A DNA stretch of 11,300 nucleotides from Bryobacterales bacterium. GTDB taxonomy: Bacteria; Acidobacteriota; Terriglobia; Bryobacterales; Bryobacteraceae. Where the stretch lies: NCBI GenBank assembly GCA_003487005.1, contig DNFG01000083.1:1-11300 (forward strand), read 5' to 3'. Under the pieces are notes generated by a model that had not been told where the DNA came from, did not search any database, and was given only the letters and a program-made list of their open reading frames with translations. Of this stretch, positions 1 to 6,642 are shown one piece after another. Position 1 is the first letter of the stretch; every line of letters begins with the position of its first letter. The position numbers were made by a program, and so were the translations under genes.

Positions 1-35
1 CCCCCATTAATGGCGGAGAGCCGATTTAAGGGGGG
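1..35 (-). terminator. Imperfect hairpin just downstream of the tRNA gene
   Basis: Seen in the sequence: CCCCC (1-5) can pair with GGGGG (31-35), TTAA (7-10) with TTAA (26-29) and CGG (14-16) with CCG (21-23) around the loop AGAG, with small internal mismatches. It lies 2 nt beyond the encoded CCA end of the minus-strand tRNA, where a terminator or processing hairpin would sit. Any T-tract would fall left of position 1 and cannot be seen. It could equally end a plus-strand gene lying left of the window, since TTT follows the stem on that side. Confidence 0.3.
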
Positions 36-37
36 TT

Positions 38-113
38 TGGTGGACCTGGTCGGGTTCGAACCGACGACCTCTTCCATGCCATGGAAGCGCGCTCCCAACT
101 GCGCCACAGGCCC
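38..113 (-). tRNA. tRNA-Ala, anticodon GGC
   Basis: Read on the minus strand this 76-nt stretch folds as a complete cloverleaf. The acceptor arm GGGCCTG pairs with CAGGTCC with one G-T wobble. The D arm is GCGC-loop-GCGC. The anticodon arm is CTTCC / ATGGCAT / GGAAG, giving anticodon GGC, which reads GCC (and GCU) alanine codons. There is a 5-nt variable loop, and the T arm GTCGG-TTCGAAC-CCGAC carries the standard TTCGAAC loop. The 3' ACCA end is encoded in the DNA. The gene stands alone, with no rRNA or second tRNA beside it here. A well-placed promoter lies just upstream (130-159). Confidence 0.97.
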
Positions 114-129
114 AGCCTTAGACAGTTAC

Positions 130-159
130 AGAATAGCACGGAGCCACAGGAGTTCTCAA
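130..159 (-). promoter_or_regulatory. Sigma-70-type promoter of the tRNA-Ala gene
   Basis: On the minus strand a -35 box TTGAGA (159-154, five of six to TTGACA) and a -10 box TATTCT (135-130, four of six to TATAAT) are 18 bp apart. The predicted start near 123 gives a 5' leader of about 10 nt before the mature tRNA end at 113, a usual distance. The boxes share DNA with the leader of the plus-strand HD-domain gene, so the two transcription units diverge from one roughly 60-bp gap. Confidence 0.55.
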
Positions 160-177
160 TGAGGTAAGTTGAGAGGC

Positions 178-768
178 ATGACACGGGCAGAAGCTTGGGA
201 GATTGTTTGTGAATTTGTAAAGAATGACGCGCTGCGGCGGCATGCGGTGGCGGTGGAGACGTGCGTACACGCGTATGCGCGGCGGTTCGAACAGGAGGGG
301 CGGGAGGTGGATGTGGAGAAGTGGTCGGTGACGGCACTGCTGCACGATTTCGACTGGGAGATCCATCCGCAGGCGCCCGACCATCCGATGAAGGGGGAAG
401 CGATTCTGAAGGAGCGGGGGGTGGATGACGAGATCCGGCGGGCGATTCTGTCGCACGCGCAGTATTCGGGGGTGGCGCGGGAATCGTTACTGGAGAAGAC
501 GTTATTTGCGTGTGATGAACTGGCGGGGTTTCTGACGGCGGTGAGTTATGTGAAGCCGGGGCGTTCGATTCAGGAGGTGGATACCCGGAGCGTGCGGAAG
601 AAGATGAAGGACAAGGCGTTTGCGCGGGCGGTGAACCGGGAGGACATCGTGCAGGGGGCGGCGGAGATGGGGGTGGATCTGGACGAGCACATCGCGTTCT
701 GCATCGAGGCGATGCAGGCGAACGCGGAGGAGTTGGGGCTGGCGGGATTGCCTCAGTCGGAGAGCTGA
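178..768 (+). CDS. HD-domain predicted metal-dependent hydrolase (196 aa)
   Basis: A cytosolic protein of the HD superfamily, whose members are usually metal-dependent phosphohydrolases; the substrate is unknown. Visible HD residues are H22 (in RRHAVAVE), the H56-D57 pair (in ALLHDFDWE), H69, H93 (ILSHAQ) and D113 (ACDELAG). These give the helical H...HD...D pattern of the stand-alone predicted-hydrolase group whose members open with a similar MTREEAL-like stretch. I chose ATG at 178 because the protein then begins MTRAEAWEIV, matching that family. A TTG at 169 has GAGG 4 nt upstream and would add three residues (MRG), so it remains possible. No membrane segment or signal peptide is visible. 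The 3' end overlaps the convergent TPR-like gene by 16 bp. The family call is firm; the biological role is not known. Confidence 0.85.
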   Translation: MTRAEAWEIVCEFVKNDALRRHAVAVETCVHAYARRFEQEGREVDVEKWSVTALLHDFDWEIHPQAPDHPMKGEAILKERGVDDEIRRAILSHAQYSGVARESLLEKTLFACDELAGFLTAVSYVKPGRSIQEVDTRSVRKKMKDKAFARAVNREDIVQGAAEMGVDLDEHIAFCIEAMQANAEELGLAGLPQSES

Positions 769-1580
769 CGGAGTTTTTCGAGTTCGCGGCGGACGACGTG
801 GTTGGCGGGGTGTTCGTCGAGGAGGGCGGAGAGGAGGCGGACGCTGTCCCTGGGGCGGCCTTCGCGCTGGTAGAAGCTGGCGAGGAGGAGTTGGGCGAAG
901 GGTTTCATGAGTGAACCGGAGCGGGCGGCGATTTCGAGTTGTTCGAGGCCTTTCTGTTTATCGCCGGTGACGCCGTCGATTTTGACGACCCAGCGGAGAA
1001 AGAAGGGGAAGTTGCCAATGAGGTATTCGCTGAATCCGGTGTGGAGGTAGGCGTCGTGGGCGAGGGGGTCGACGGCGAGGAGGCGGGTGGAGTAGAGTTG
1101 GGCGGCCTTGATGTGGTCCATACTCTGGCGGAGTTTTTTGTCGATCAGGGCGAGGTAGTCCCGCTTGAGACCGGAGGAGATGGCAAGAGCGGCGAGGGCG
1201 AGGCGGTGGTTGGGGTCGGCGGCGAGGAGGGACTGGGCGTGGCGGTCGGCGTCGGCGACGGCGAGCCAGAAGCGGGCGCGAACGGCGGGGTCGGGTTTGA
1301 GGGATTTGCGGTTTTTGACTTTCTCTTCGCTGATGGGGGAGCTGAGGGCATCGAGGCGGTTTAGTTCTGAGAAGAGGAAGCCGGCGGCGAGGACGGCGTG
1401 GCCGAGGGGGCAGTTCGGATTGGCGGCGATATAGCGGCGGGCGGCGGATTCGGCGCCGGGGAAGTCGAAGCTGTAGAGGCGGTGGAAGGCGTCTTCTACG
1501 CGCGGGGATTCGGGCCGGGAGGAGGCCAGGCAAAGCGCAGAGGTGACGAGCAGGAGCCCGAGGGCTGGAAGAAGTTTCAT
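753..1580 (-). CDS. Exported TPR-like repeat protein (275 aa)
   Basis: Residues 1-19 (MKLLPALGLLLVTSALCLA) form a Sec signal peptide with a basic start and a leucine-rich core. Cleavage is likely near A19. C17 is preceded by L rather than G/A/S, so a lipoprotein is unlikely. The mature part is all alpha-helical with TPR-like pairs: about 28-75, 100-135 (AVADADRHAQSLLAADPNH), 150-190, and a clearer unit at about 226-260 (KPFAQLLLASFYQREGRPRD, then a second helix ending DEHP). It probably acts as a protein-interaction scaffold in the periplasm or outer envelope; no enzyme motif is seen. An upstream in-frame TTG at 1673 would add 31 proline-rich residues in front of the signal peptide, so ATG 1580 is preferred, although no good ribosome site precedes it. 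A separate extended -10 promoter may drive it. The partner is unknown. Confidence 0.75.
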   Translation of the reverse strand: MKLLPALGLLLVTSALCLASSRPESPRVEDAFHRLYSFDFPGAESAARRYIAANPNCPLGHAVLAAGFLFSELNRLDALSSPISEEKVKNRKSLKPDPAVRARFWLAVADADRHAQSLLAADPNHRLALAALAISSGLKRDYLALIDKKLRQSMDHIKAAQLYSTRLLAVDPLAHDAYLHTGFSEYLIGNFPFFLRWVVKIDGVTGDKQKGLEQLEIAARSGSLMKPFAQLLLASFYQREGRPRDSVRLLSALLDEHPANHVVRRELEKLRQLSD

Positions 1581-1663
1581 GATGGATCGAGGAGCCTGGG
1601 GGCCGGTTGGAGTCTCAGCGGCCTGAGCCGGGCGCGGTGGAATACCGGCCCGGGTATAGTCCA

Positions 1664-1672
1664 AGTATATCA
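1664..1672 (-). promoter_or_regulatory. Extended -10 promoter, likely for the TPR-like gene
   Basis: Minus-strand TGATATACT is an extended -10 element (TG, one base, then TATACT, five of six to TATAAT). It lies in the 117-bp gap between the glnE stop and the TPR-like start. No -35 match is seen at the usual distance, as extended -10 promoters allow. The predicted start near 1657 gives a leader of about 77 nt that contains the palindrome ATACC-6 nt-GGTAT (1642-1657 region). This would let the TPR-like gene be expressed apart from pyk-MOSC-glnE. Confidence 0.4.
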
Positions 1673-1697
1673 AGGAGAAGGAGATGAGGGCCGGGGG

Positions 1698-4604
1698 CTA
1701 GTTGTCGTTGAAGAGGTGGTCAAAGAAGGTGCGGGTGCGGTTCTGGATCTGGAGGAGTTCGACGGGGAGGGGTTGATCGTGGAGGTGTTCGGGCATCCAG
1801 CGGGAGACGAGGCGGGTGAGAAGGCGGAGTTGGGCTTCGGCGGTGGGGAGGGTGCCTTCGGAGTGGCCTGAGATAAGGCGGAGGCCATGGTCGAGGGCGC
1901 GGTAGAAGGTGGCGGCGTCGCGGAGGAAGGCGGCGTCGTTGGAGTCGAGGTGGCCCATTTGTTCAACGACTTCGATGCGCCGGGGAGTATTGAGGACTTT
2001 GAAGAACATGCCGGCGCCGCGGAGGCGGAGGTACATGAGGGCGAAATCGATGTCGTAGTAGCCGCCGGCGGCGGTTTTGAGGGGGTTGGCGGCGCTTTGT
2101 TCCTTTTCGAGGCGGAGGCGCATCTGGAGGAGTTCCTTGCGTGAGCGGCCGGACTGGCCGTAGCGGCGCCAGTCGATTTTCTGGATTTCCTCGAGGAAGC
2201 GGGTGGCGCGATCGGTATTGCCGGCGATGGCGCGAGTTTTCATGAAGGCGATGCCTTCCCAGGCTTCGGCCTTGGAGGAGAAGTAGTCGCGGTACGCGGA
2301 TTCGGACTGAACGAGTGCGCCGCCGCGGCCATTGGGGCAGAGGCGGGTATCGACGGCGAAGATGGTGCCGAGGCCGGTATAGGCGCCGAGGAGGGCGACG
2401 ATTTTCTCGGCGACGCGGGTCCAGAAGTGGAGTTCGGGGAGGTCTTCATCGGGGAGGATGAAGAGGAGGTCGGCATCGGAGCCGAGGTCGAATTCGGTCA
2501 TGCCGAGACGGCCGAGGGCGATGACCATCATCTGGCGGGCGGGTTGGTAGTTGGGGGATTCGGGGCCGCGTGCGGCGGCGGTGAGGCGGATGGCGATGTG
2601 ATAGCAAGCGCAGATGACCGCGTCGGCGAGTTCGGAGGTACGGACGAGGGAATCGAAGACGGGGGTGGAGAGGCAGATGGATTCGGCCTGGAGGCGGAAC
2701 ATCTGCTGGAGGTAATAGCGGCGGACTTCGCGGATGTCTTCGAGGAGGGGGAGGACTTCGGCGTAGTTCGTGGTGGAGGGGCCGCGAGCGCGGAGGGTGC
2801 GGAGTTCCTCGAAGTACTCGGGGGTGCGGACGAGTTGTTCAGCGAAGTAGGGGCTGTGACGGAAGACGGAGCAGAGGTAGCCGGCGAGGACGGAATCGGA
2901 GTCGAGGGCTTTGATCCACTCATCGCGCTTGAGGGTGGATTCGAGGAAGTGTTCGAAGGCGGGTTGGGAGCGGCCGAGGCGGGCGCGGGCGACGGTGGCG
3001 GCGAAGCCGGGAGCGCGCTGATCGAGGAAGCGGATGAGATTGGAGGCACCGGCGGAGAAGCGGTCGTCGGCAGGATCGGCGAGAGGGGAGGGATCAGCGA
3101 GGGGGTTGGGAGTGAGGGTTTGCTGGGTGTAGTAGATGGGTTGCTGGGCGTAGATGACGCGCTGGTAGATTTCCTGGACGTGTTCGAGGTGAAGGTTGAC
3201 GAGGCGGCGGAGTTCTTCGGCGGTGGGGTTGCCATTGAGGAGATTGAGGGGCATGCGGCGGGCGAAGAGGGCGAGGAGGTCTGGGCGGTCGGGGAGGGTG
3301 TGGGTTTGGCGGTCGCTGGCGAACTGGAGGCGGTGTTCGAGGTGGCGGAGGAAGAGGTAGGCGGAGGCGAGGCGGGAGTATTCGGAGTCGGAGAGGAGGT
3401 CTTTGTCGCGAAGGCGGACGAGGGCAAGGAGGGTGGCGGAATTGCGGAGCCAGGCGGCGCGGCCGCCGTGGACGCGCTGGAGGCACTGGACGAGGAATTC
3501 GATATCGCGGATGCCGCCCCGGGAGAGTTTGATATCGAGGCCCTGGGAGCGGCGGCGGGCGTTGAGTTTCTCGTTGATGCGTTCGCGGGTTTCGGACATG
3601 GCCTCGATGGCGGAGAAATCGAGGGTGGTGGAGTAGATCATGGGCTGGACCCACTCGAGGAAGTCGCGGCCCGGGGGGCGTTCGCCGGCGGCGACGCGGG
3701 CCTTGAGGAGCATCTGGAGTTCCCAGTCGCGGGCGCGGGAGCTGTAGTACTTTTTGGCGGCGTCGAGGGAGATGCAGACTTCGCCGAGGCGGCCATCGGG
3801 GCGGAGGCGGAGGTCGACGCGGTAGCAGAAGCCTTCGGCGGTGTGGGTGGCGAGGAGGTCCGTGAGACGGGTGGAGATTTTCTTGAAGAACTCGCGGTTG
3901 GAGATGGAGTTTTCGCCGTCGGACTGGCCGTCGCCCTGATAGAGGAAGAGGAGGTCGATGTCGGAGCTGTAGTTGAGTTCGTTGGCTCCGAGTTTACCGA
4001 GGGCGAGGACGGAGAAGCCGCACTCGTCGCCGGAGGGGAGGCGGGGGGTGCCGTGGCGGGCGATGAGGTCGAGGCGAAGGCGGCGGTAGGTGACGTCGAG
4101 GAGGGCGTCGGCGACGTTGGAGAGTTCGTCGGTGATCTCGGAGAGGGCGGCGAAGCCGAGGACATCGCGGAGGAGGATGCGGAGGATCTGGCGGCGGCGG
4201 AAACTGGCGAGGCGGACGGGTTTGGGGACACCGTCGGCGGTGGTAAGCCAGCTTTCGAGTTCCGCCATCATCTCAACGCCGGTACGGATGCGGTGAAGCC
4301 AGCCGGATTCGAGGATGGTGAGGAGCCAGTCGGGGTTCTGGAGGACTTCTTCGGTGAGGAAATCGGACGAGGAGAAGACCGCGAGGAGGGACTGCAGGCC
4401 GAAAGGGATGGAGGCGATGTGCTGGAAGTGGCCGGGGTGGCGGTCGCAGAAGCTCTCGGTGCGGAGGAGGGCGGAGTGGGGGTCGGCGGACTGGGCGAGA
4501 AGGATCTGGAGGCCGGAGCGGAACTCGGGGGAGACGGAGCGGAGGACACGCTCAAGCGCGAGTTGCTCGCGGTTTTGTTCCGGGGTGGGGGACTGGTTCA
4601 GCAA
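1698..4604 (-). CDS. glnE: Bifunctional glutamine synthetase adenylyltransferase/adenylyl-removing enzyme
   Basis: GlnE adds AMP to, and removes it from, a tyrosine of glutamine synthetase in the cytosol, switching nitrogen assimilation off and on under PII and glutamine control. At 968 aa it is close to the roughly 945 aa of E. coli GlnE, so both halves are present. The N-terminal nucleotidyltransferase (adenylyl-removing) domain shows GKLGANEL (203-210), SSDIDLLF with D215/D217, and RVDLRLRPDG (262-271). GGIRDIEFLVQ (363-373) marks the following helical domain. The C-terminal adenylylating domain shows ALGRLGMTEF (696-705), GSDADLLF with D710/D712, VDTRLCPNGRGG (751-762) and GGYYDIDFALMYL (847-859). 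The start is TTG at 4604: no in-frame ATG lies near it, and GGAGA sits 9 nt upstream. It follows the MOSC gene by 38 bp and is probably the last gene of the pyk transcript. The C-terminal motifs are less canonical than the N-terminal ones. Confidence 0.95.
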   Translation of the reverse strand: MLNQSPTPEQNREQLALERVLRSVSPEFRSGLQILLAQSADPHSALLRTESFCDRHPGHFQHIASIPFGLQSLLAVFSSSDFLTEEVLQNPDWLLTILESGWLHRIRTGVEMMAELESWLTTADGVPKPVRLASFRRRQILRILLRDVLGFAALSEITDELSNVADALLDVTYRRLRLDLIARHGTPRLPSGDECGFSVLALGKLGANELNYSSDIDLLFLYQGDGQSDGENSISNREFFKKISTRLTDLLATHTAEGFCYRVDLRLRPDGRLGEVCISLDAAKKYYSSRARDWELQMLLKARVAAGERPPGRDFLEWVQPMIYSTTLDFSAIEAMSETRERINEKLNARRRSQGLDIKLSRGGIRDIEFLVQCLQRVHGGRAAWLRNSATLLALVRLRDKDLLSDSEYSRLASAYLFLRHLEHRLQFASDRQTHTLPDRPDLLALFARRMPLNLLNGNPTAEELRRLVNLHLEHVQEIYQRVIYAQQPIYYTQQTLTPNPLADPSPLADPADDRFSAGASNLIRFLDQRAPGFAATVARARLGRSQPAFEHFLESTLKRDEWIKALDSDSVLAGYLCSVFRHSPYFAEQLVRTPEYFEELRTLRARGPSTTNYAEVLPLLEDIREVRRYYLQQMFRLQAESICLSTPVFDSLVRTSELADAVICACYHIAIRLTAAARGPESPNYQPARQMMVIALGRLGMTEFDLGSDADLLFILPDEDLPELHFWTRVAEKIVALLGAYTGLGTIFAVDTRLCPNGRGGALVQSESAYRDYFSSKAEAWEGIAFMKTRAIAGNTDRATRFLEEIQKIDWRRYGQSGRSRKELLQMRLRLEKEQSAANPLKTAAGGYYDIDFALMYLRLRGAGMFFKVLNTPRRIEVVEQMGHLDSNDAAFLRDAATFYRALDHGLRLISGHSEGTLPTAEAQLRLLTRLVSRWMPEHLHDQPLPVELLQIQNRTRTFFDHLFNDN

Positions 4605-4613
4605 TCGGGGCTG

Positions 4614-4618
4614 TCTCC
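4614..4618 (-). promoter_or_regulatory. Ribosome binding site that sets the TTG start of glnE
   Basis: Minus-strand GGAGA (4618-4614) lies 9 nt before the TTG at 4604-4602, an ideal Shine-Dalgarno spacing. It supports this non-ATG start, because the next methionine in frame is at residue 112, deep in conserved sequence. Confidence 0.5.
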
Positions 4619-4642
4619 GCGGCGACGCTGCCGGGGCGGGGC

Positions 4643-5152
4643 TCAGACGGCAAGGCCGGCCAACTCAAGGATATCACCGTGCCGGATGAGGCCTGGCTGC
4701 AGGACGGAGGCATAAAAGCCGCCGCGCGCCCAGCAGGGGGAGGAGGGGTCACCGGCTTTGGCGAGAGGGTCCATCAGGAGGGGTTGGATGCGATGGCCGG
4801 GGCGGTTGTAAGGGTCGAGGGTGGCACAGGGCTGGCGGAGTTTGGTGAGTTCGAGGACGGCAGCGCCGGCGCGGAGTTGCATGCCGGCGCGGAGTTGGCG
4901 GAAGTCGAGGCCCTGGATGGTGAGATTCTCGCCGAGGTCGCCGGGGACGACCGGGAAGCCGGCCGCGCGGAGGAAGTCCAAATCATCGAGGGAGACGAGG
5001 AGGAGGGCCTGAAGGGGTCCGCCGTGGTATTTCTTGTTGCGCTGGTTGTCGCCGTCGAGGCCGAGGGGACCGGCGAAGGCCTCGGGGACAGCGAGTTTGG
5101 GGATGCCGCCGGGGGAGAGGCTGACCTGGTGGATGATGCCGCGGAGAGACAT
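4643..5152 (-). CDS. MOSC-domain protein (169 aa)
   Basis: A stand-alone MOSC domain, the fold named after the molybdenum-cofactor sulfurase C-terminus. Related proteins bind sulfur or molybdenum cofactor through a conserved cysteine; small stand-alone members (YiiM-like) are linked to reduction of N-hydroxylated compounds. Visible family features: LDGDNQRNKKYHGGPLQALL (31-51) with the HGG turn, GDLGENLT (71-78), the probable sulfur-carrying C109 in LTKLRQPCATLDP (102-114), and the terminal GFYASVLQPG...HGDILEL (145-164). No signal peptide or fused domain is seen, so it is probably cytosolic. The ATG at 5152 is 13 bp after the pyk stop with only a weak AGG before it, suggesting translational coupling. 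Its place between pyk and glnE does not explain its substrate. Confidence 0.85.
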   Translation of the reverse strand: MSLRGIIHQVSLSPGGIPKLAVPEAFAGPLGLDGDNQRNKKYHGGPLQALLLVSLDDLDFLRAAGFPVVPGDLGENLTIQGLDFRQLRAGMQLRAGAAVLELTKLRQPCATLDPYNRPGHRIQPLLMDPLAKAGDPSSPCWARGGFYASVLQPGLIRHGDILELAGLAV

Positions 5153-5165
5153 GACCTGGGGCGGG

Positions 5166-6590
5166 TTAGCGGGATTCTCCGACGCGGTGGAGTTTCATGA
5201 GGTTGGTGGTGCCGGGGCGGCCGATGGGCTGACCGGCGACGAAGACGACGGATTCGCGGGCCTTGACCCAGCCGCGTTCGAGGAGGATCCGGTCGGTTTG
5301 GGCGAGCATTTCGTCGGTGGAGGTGACGTGAGGGGCGATGACGGGTTTGACGCCGTAGACGATGCCGAGGGAGCGGGCAACCTGCTCGGAGGGGGTAAAG
5401 GCGAAGACGGGTACCGGGGGACGATAGCGGGCAATCAGGCGAGCCGAGGATCCGGAAGAGGTGAAGACGACGATGGCGGCGGCGCCGGCGAACTTGGCGG
5501 CCTGGTAGGCGGAATCGGCGACGATTTCGGCGTGGGTGACGTAGTCGGCGCGCTGGGTGATTTCGCGGAAGCCGTGGCGGCGGATGGATTCCTCGGCCTG
5601 TTTGGCGGTGCGGTCCATGATGCGGACAGCCTCGACGGGAAACTTGCCGATGGAGGTTTCGCCGGAGAGCATAACGGCGTCGGTGCCGTCATAGATGGCG
5701 TTGGCGACGTCGGAGATTTCGGCGCGGGTGGGGGTTGGGTTCTCGATCATCGATTCGAGCATCTGGGTGGCGGTGATGACGAATTTACCGGAGCGGCGGG
5801 CCTCCTCGATGATGGACTTCTGGATGAAGGGGACCTTCTCCATGGGCAGTTCGACGCCGAGGTCCCCGCGGGCGACCATGACGCCATCGCTTTCACTGAG
5901 GATTTCGGAGATCTGGTCGACCGCTTCGGGCTTTTCGATCTTGGCGATGATGGGGAGGTTGGCGCCGCGTTCTTCCAGGAAGAGGCGGAGGCGGAGAACG
6001 TCGCTGGGTTTGCGGACAAAGGACATGGCGACGAGGTCGATGCCGGAGGCGAGGCCAGCATCGAGATTGACCATGTCGGCGCGGGTGAGCGAGGGGGTGG
6101 AAAGCTGGGCGCCGGGGAGATTGATTCCCTTGCGATCGGAGAGAATGCCGCCGCGTTTGACGCGGCAGCGGGCTGAGACGCCACCGGATTCGAGGACTTC
6201 GAGTTCGAGGGTGCCGTCGGCGAGCAGGACGCGGTCACCGGGTTTCACATCACTCGCGAAATTGGAGTAGGTGGTGGAGACGACCGAGGCGTTGCCGATG
6301 ACGGGTTCGGTGGTAATGGTGAAATCGGCGCCTTCGACGAGGAGGGCATGGCCGCCCTCAAAGCTGCCGACGCGAATCTTGGGTCCCTGCAGGTCGAGAA
6401 GGACCGAGATGTGAGTCCCGATCTCGCGGGCGGCCTGACGGATCAAGGCCGTGATTTCGGTCCGCTCCTCGGCTTTGCCGTGCGAGGCATTCAGCCGGAA
6501 GACGTCCACCCCGGCCAGAATGAGTTCTTCGATCATCTCCGGGCTGGAGGTAGCCGGCCCGAGGGTGGCAACAATCTTGGTGTTGGTCAT
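5166..6590 (-). CDS. pyk: Pyruvate kinase (474 aa)
   Basis: Cytosolic enzyme of the last glycolytic step, phosphoenolpyruvate + ADP to pyruvate + ATP. The protein opens MTNTKIVATLGPATSS, the usual N-terminal strand. Active-site signatures are present: RLNASHG (32-38; A replaces the more common F), LQGPKIR (67-73), the catalytic-lysine motif IAKIEKPE (215-222), ARGDLGVELP (240-249) with its metal-binding E/D, TATQMLESM (273-281) and LSGETS (308-313). The lid domain spans roughly 73-170. The C-terminal regulatory domain (about 340-474) is complete, with TSSGSSARLIARYRP (377-391) and a final GTTNLMKLHRVG. Length is normal for a bacterial enzyme. An in-frame ATG at 6641 would add 17 atypical residues and overlap the uppP start, so ATG 6590 is chosen. 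No Shine-Dalgarno is visible before it. It is the first gene of the pyk-MOSC-glnE set. Confidence 0.97.
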   Translation of the reverse strand: MTNTKIVATLGPATSSPEMIEELILAGVDVFRLNASHGKAEERTEITALIRQAAREIGTHISVLLDLQGPKIRVGSFEGGHALLVEGADFTITTEPVIGNASVVSTTYSNFASDVKPGDRVLLADGTLELEVLESGGVSARCRVKRGGILSDRKGINLPGAQLSTPSLTRADMVNLDAGLASGIDLVAMSFVRKPSDVLRLRLFLEERGANLPIIAKIEKPEAVDQISEILSESDGVMVARGDLGVELPMEKVPFIQKSIIEEARRSGKFVITATQMLESMIENPTPTRAEISDVANAIYDGTDAVMLSGETSIGKFPVEAVRIMDRTAKQAEESIRRHGFREITQRADYVTHAEIVADSAYQAAKFAGAAAIVVFTSSGSSARLIARYRPPVPVFAFTPSEQVARSLGIVYGVKPVIAPHVTSTDEMLAQTDRILLERGWVKARESVVFVAGQPIGRPGTTNLMKLHRVGESR

Positions 6591-6642
6591 AGAGAGGACA
6601 GGAGCGCGGAGCGCGCGTGCGCTACCATGGCTCTTTCCCATT
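6591..6642. promoter_or_regulatory. 52-bp divergent pyk / uppP control region
   Basis: All signals for two divergent genes must fit here or extend into coding DNA. A minus-strand CATAAT (6645-6640, five of six to TATAAT) overlaps the uppP start codon and could be the pyk -10 box, with transcription starting near 6633; no good -35 accompanies it. A GC hairpin AGCGC-GCGT-GCGCT (6610-6623) sits in the middle. Neither start codon has a recognisable Shine-Dalgarno: TCCTCTCT precedes pyk and TTTCCCATT precedes uppP. A leaderless or very short-leader uppP transcript is possible. Confidence 0.35.

Noticed and set aside
169..177. TTG start for the HD-domain gene
   Set aside because: Possible from the GAGG 4 nt upstream, but ATG 178 gives the family-typical MTRAEA start; kept only as an alternative.
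1581..1673. N-terminal extension of the TPR-like protein from TTG 1673
   Set aside because: It would place 31 proline-rich residues before an evident Sec signal peptide and would overlap the extended -10 promoter.
2427..4715. A 762-codon open frame on the plus strand across glnE
   Set aside because: It is antisense to a gene with clear GlnE motifs and translates to a Gly/Glu/Ala-rich low-complexity string, as expected when C-ending codons are read in reverse in skewed GC-rich DNA.
5034..6176. A 380-codon open frame on the plus strand across pyruvate kinase
   Set aside because: Antisense to pyk, rich in Gly/Asp/Ala with no domain-like pattern; a by-product of the same strand bias.
6591..6641. 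N-terminal extension of pyruvate kinase from ATG 6641
   Set aside because: The added 17 residues (MGKSHGSARALRAPVLS) do not resemble pyruvate kinase starts, would overlap the uppP start codon and have no ribosome site.
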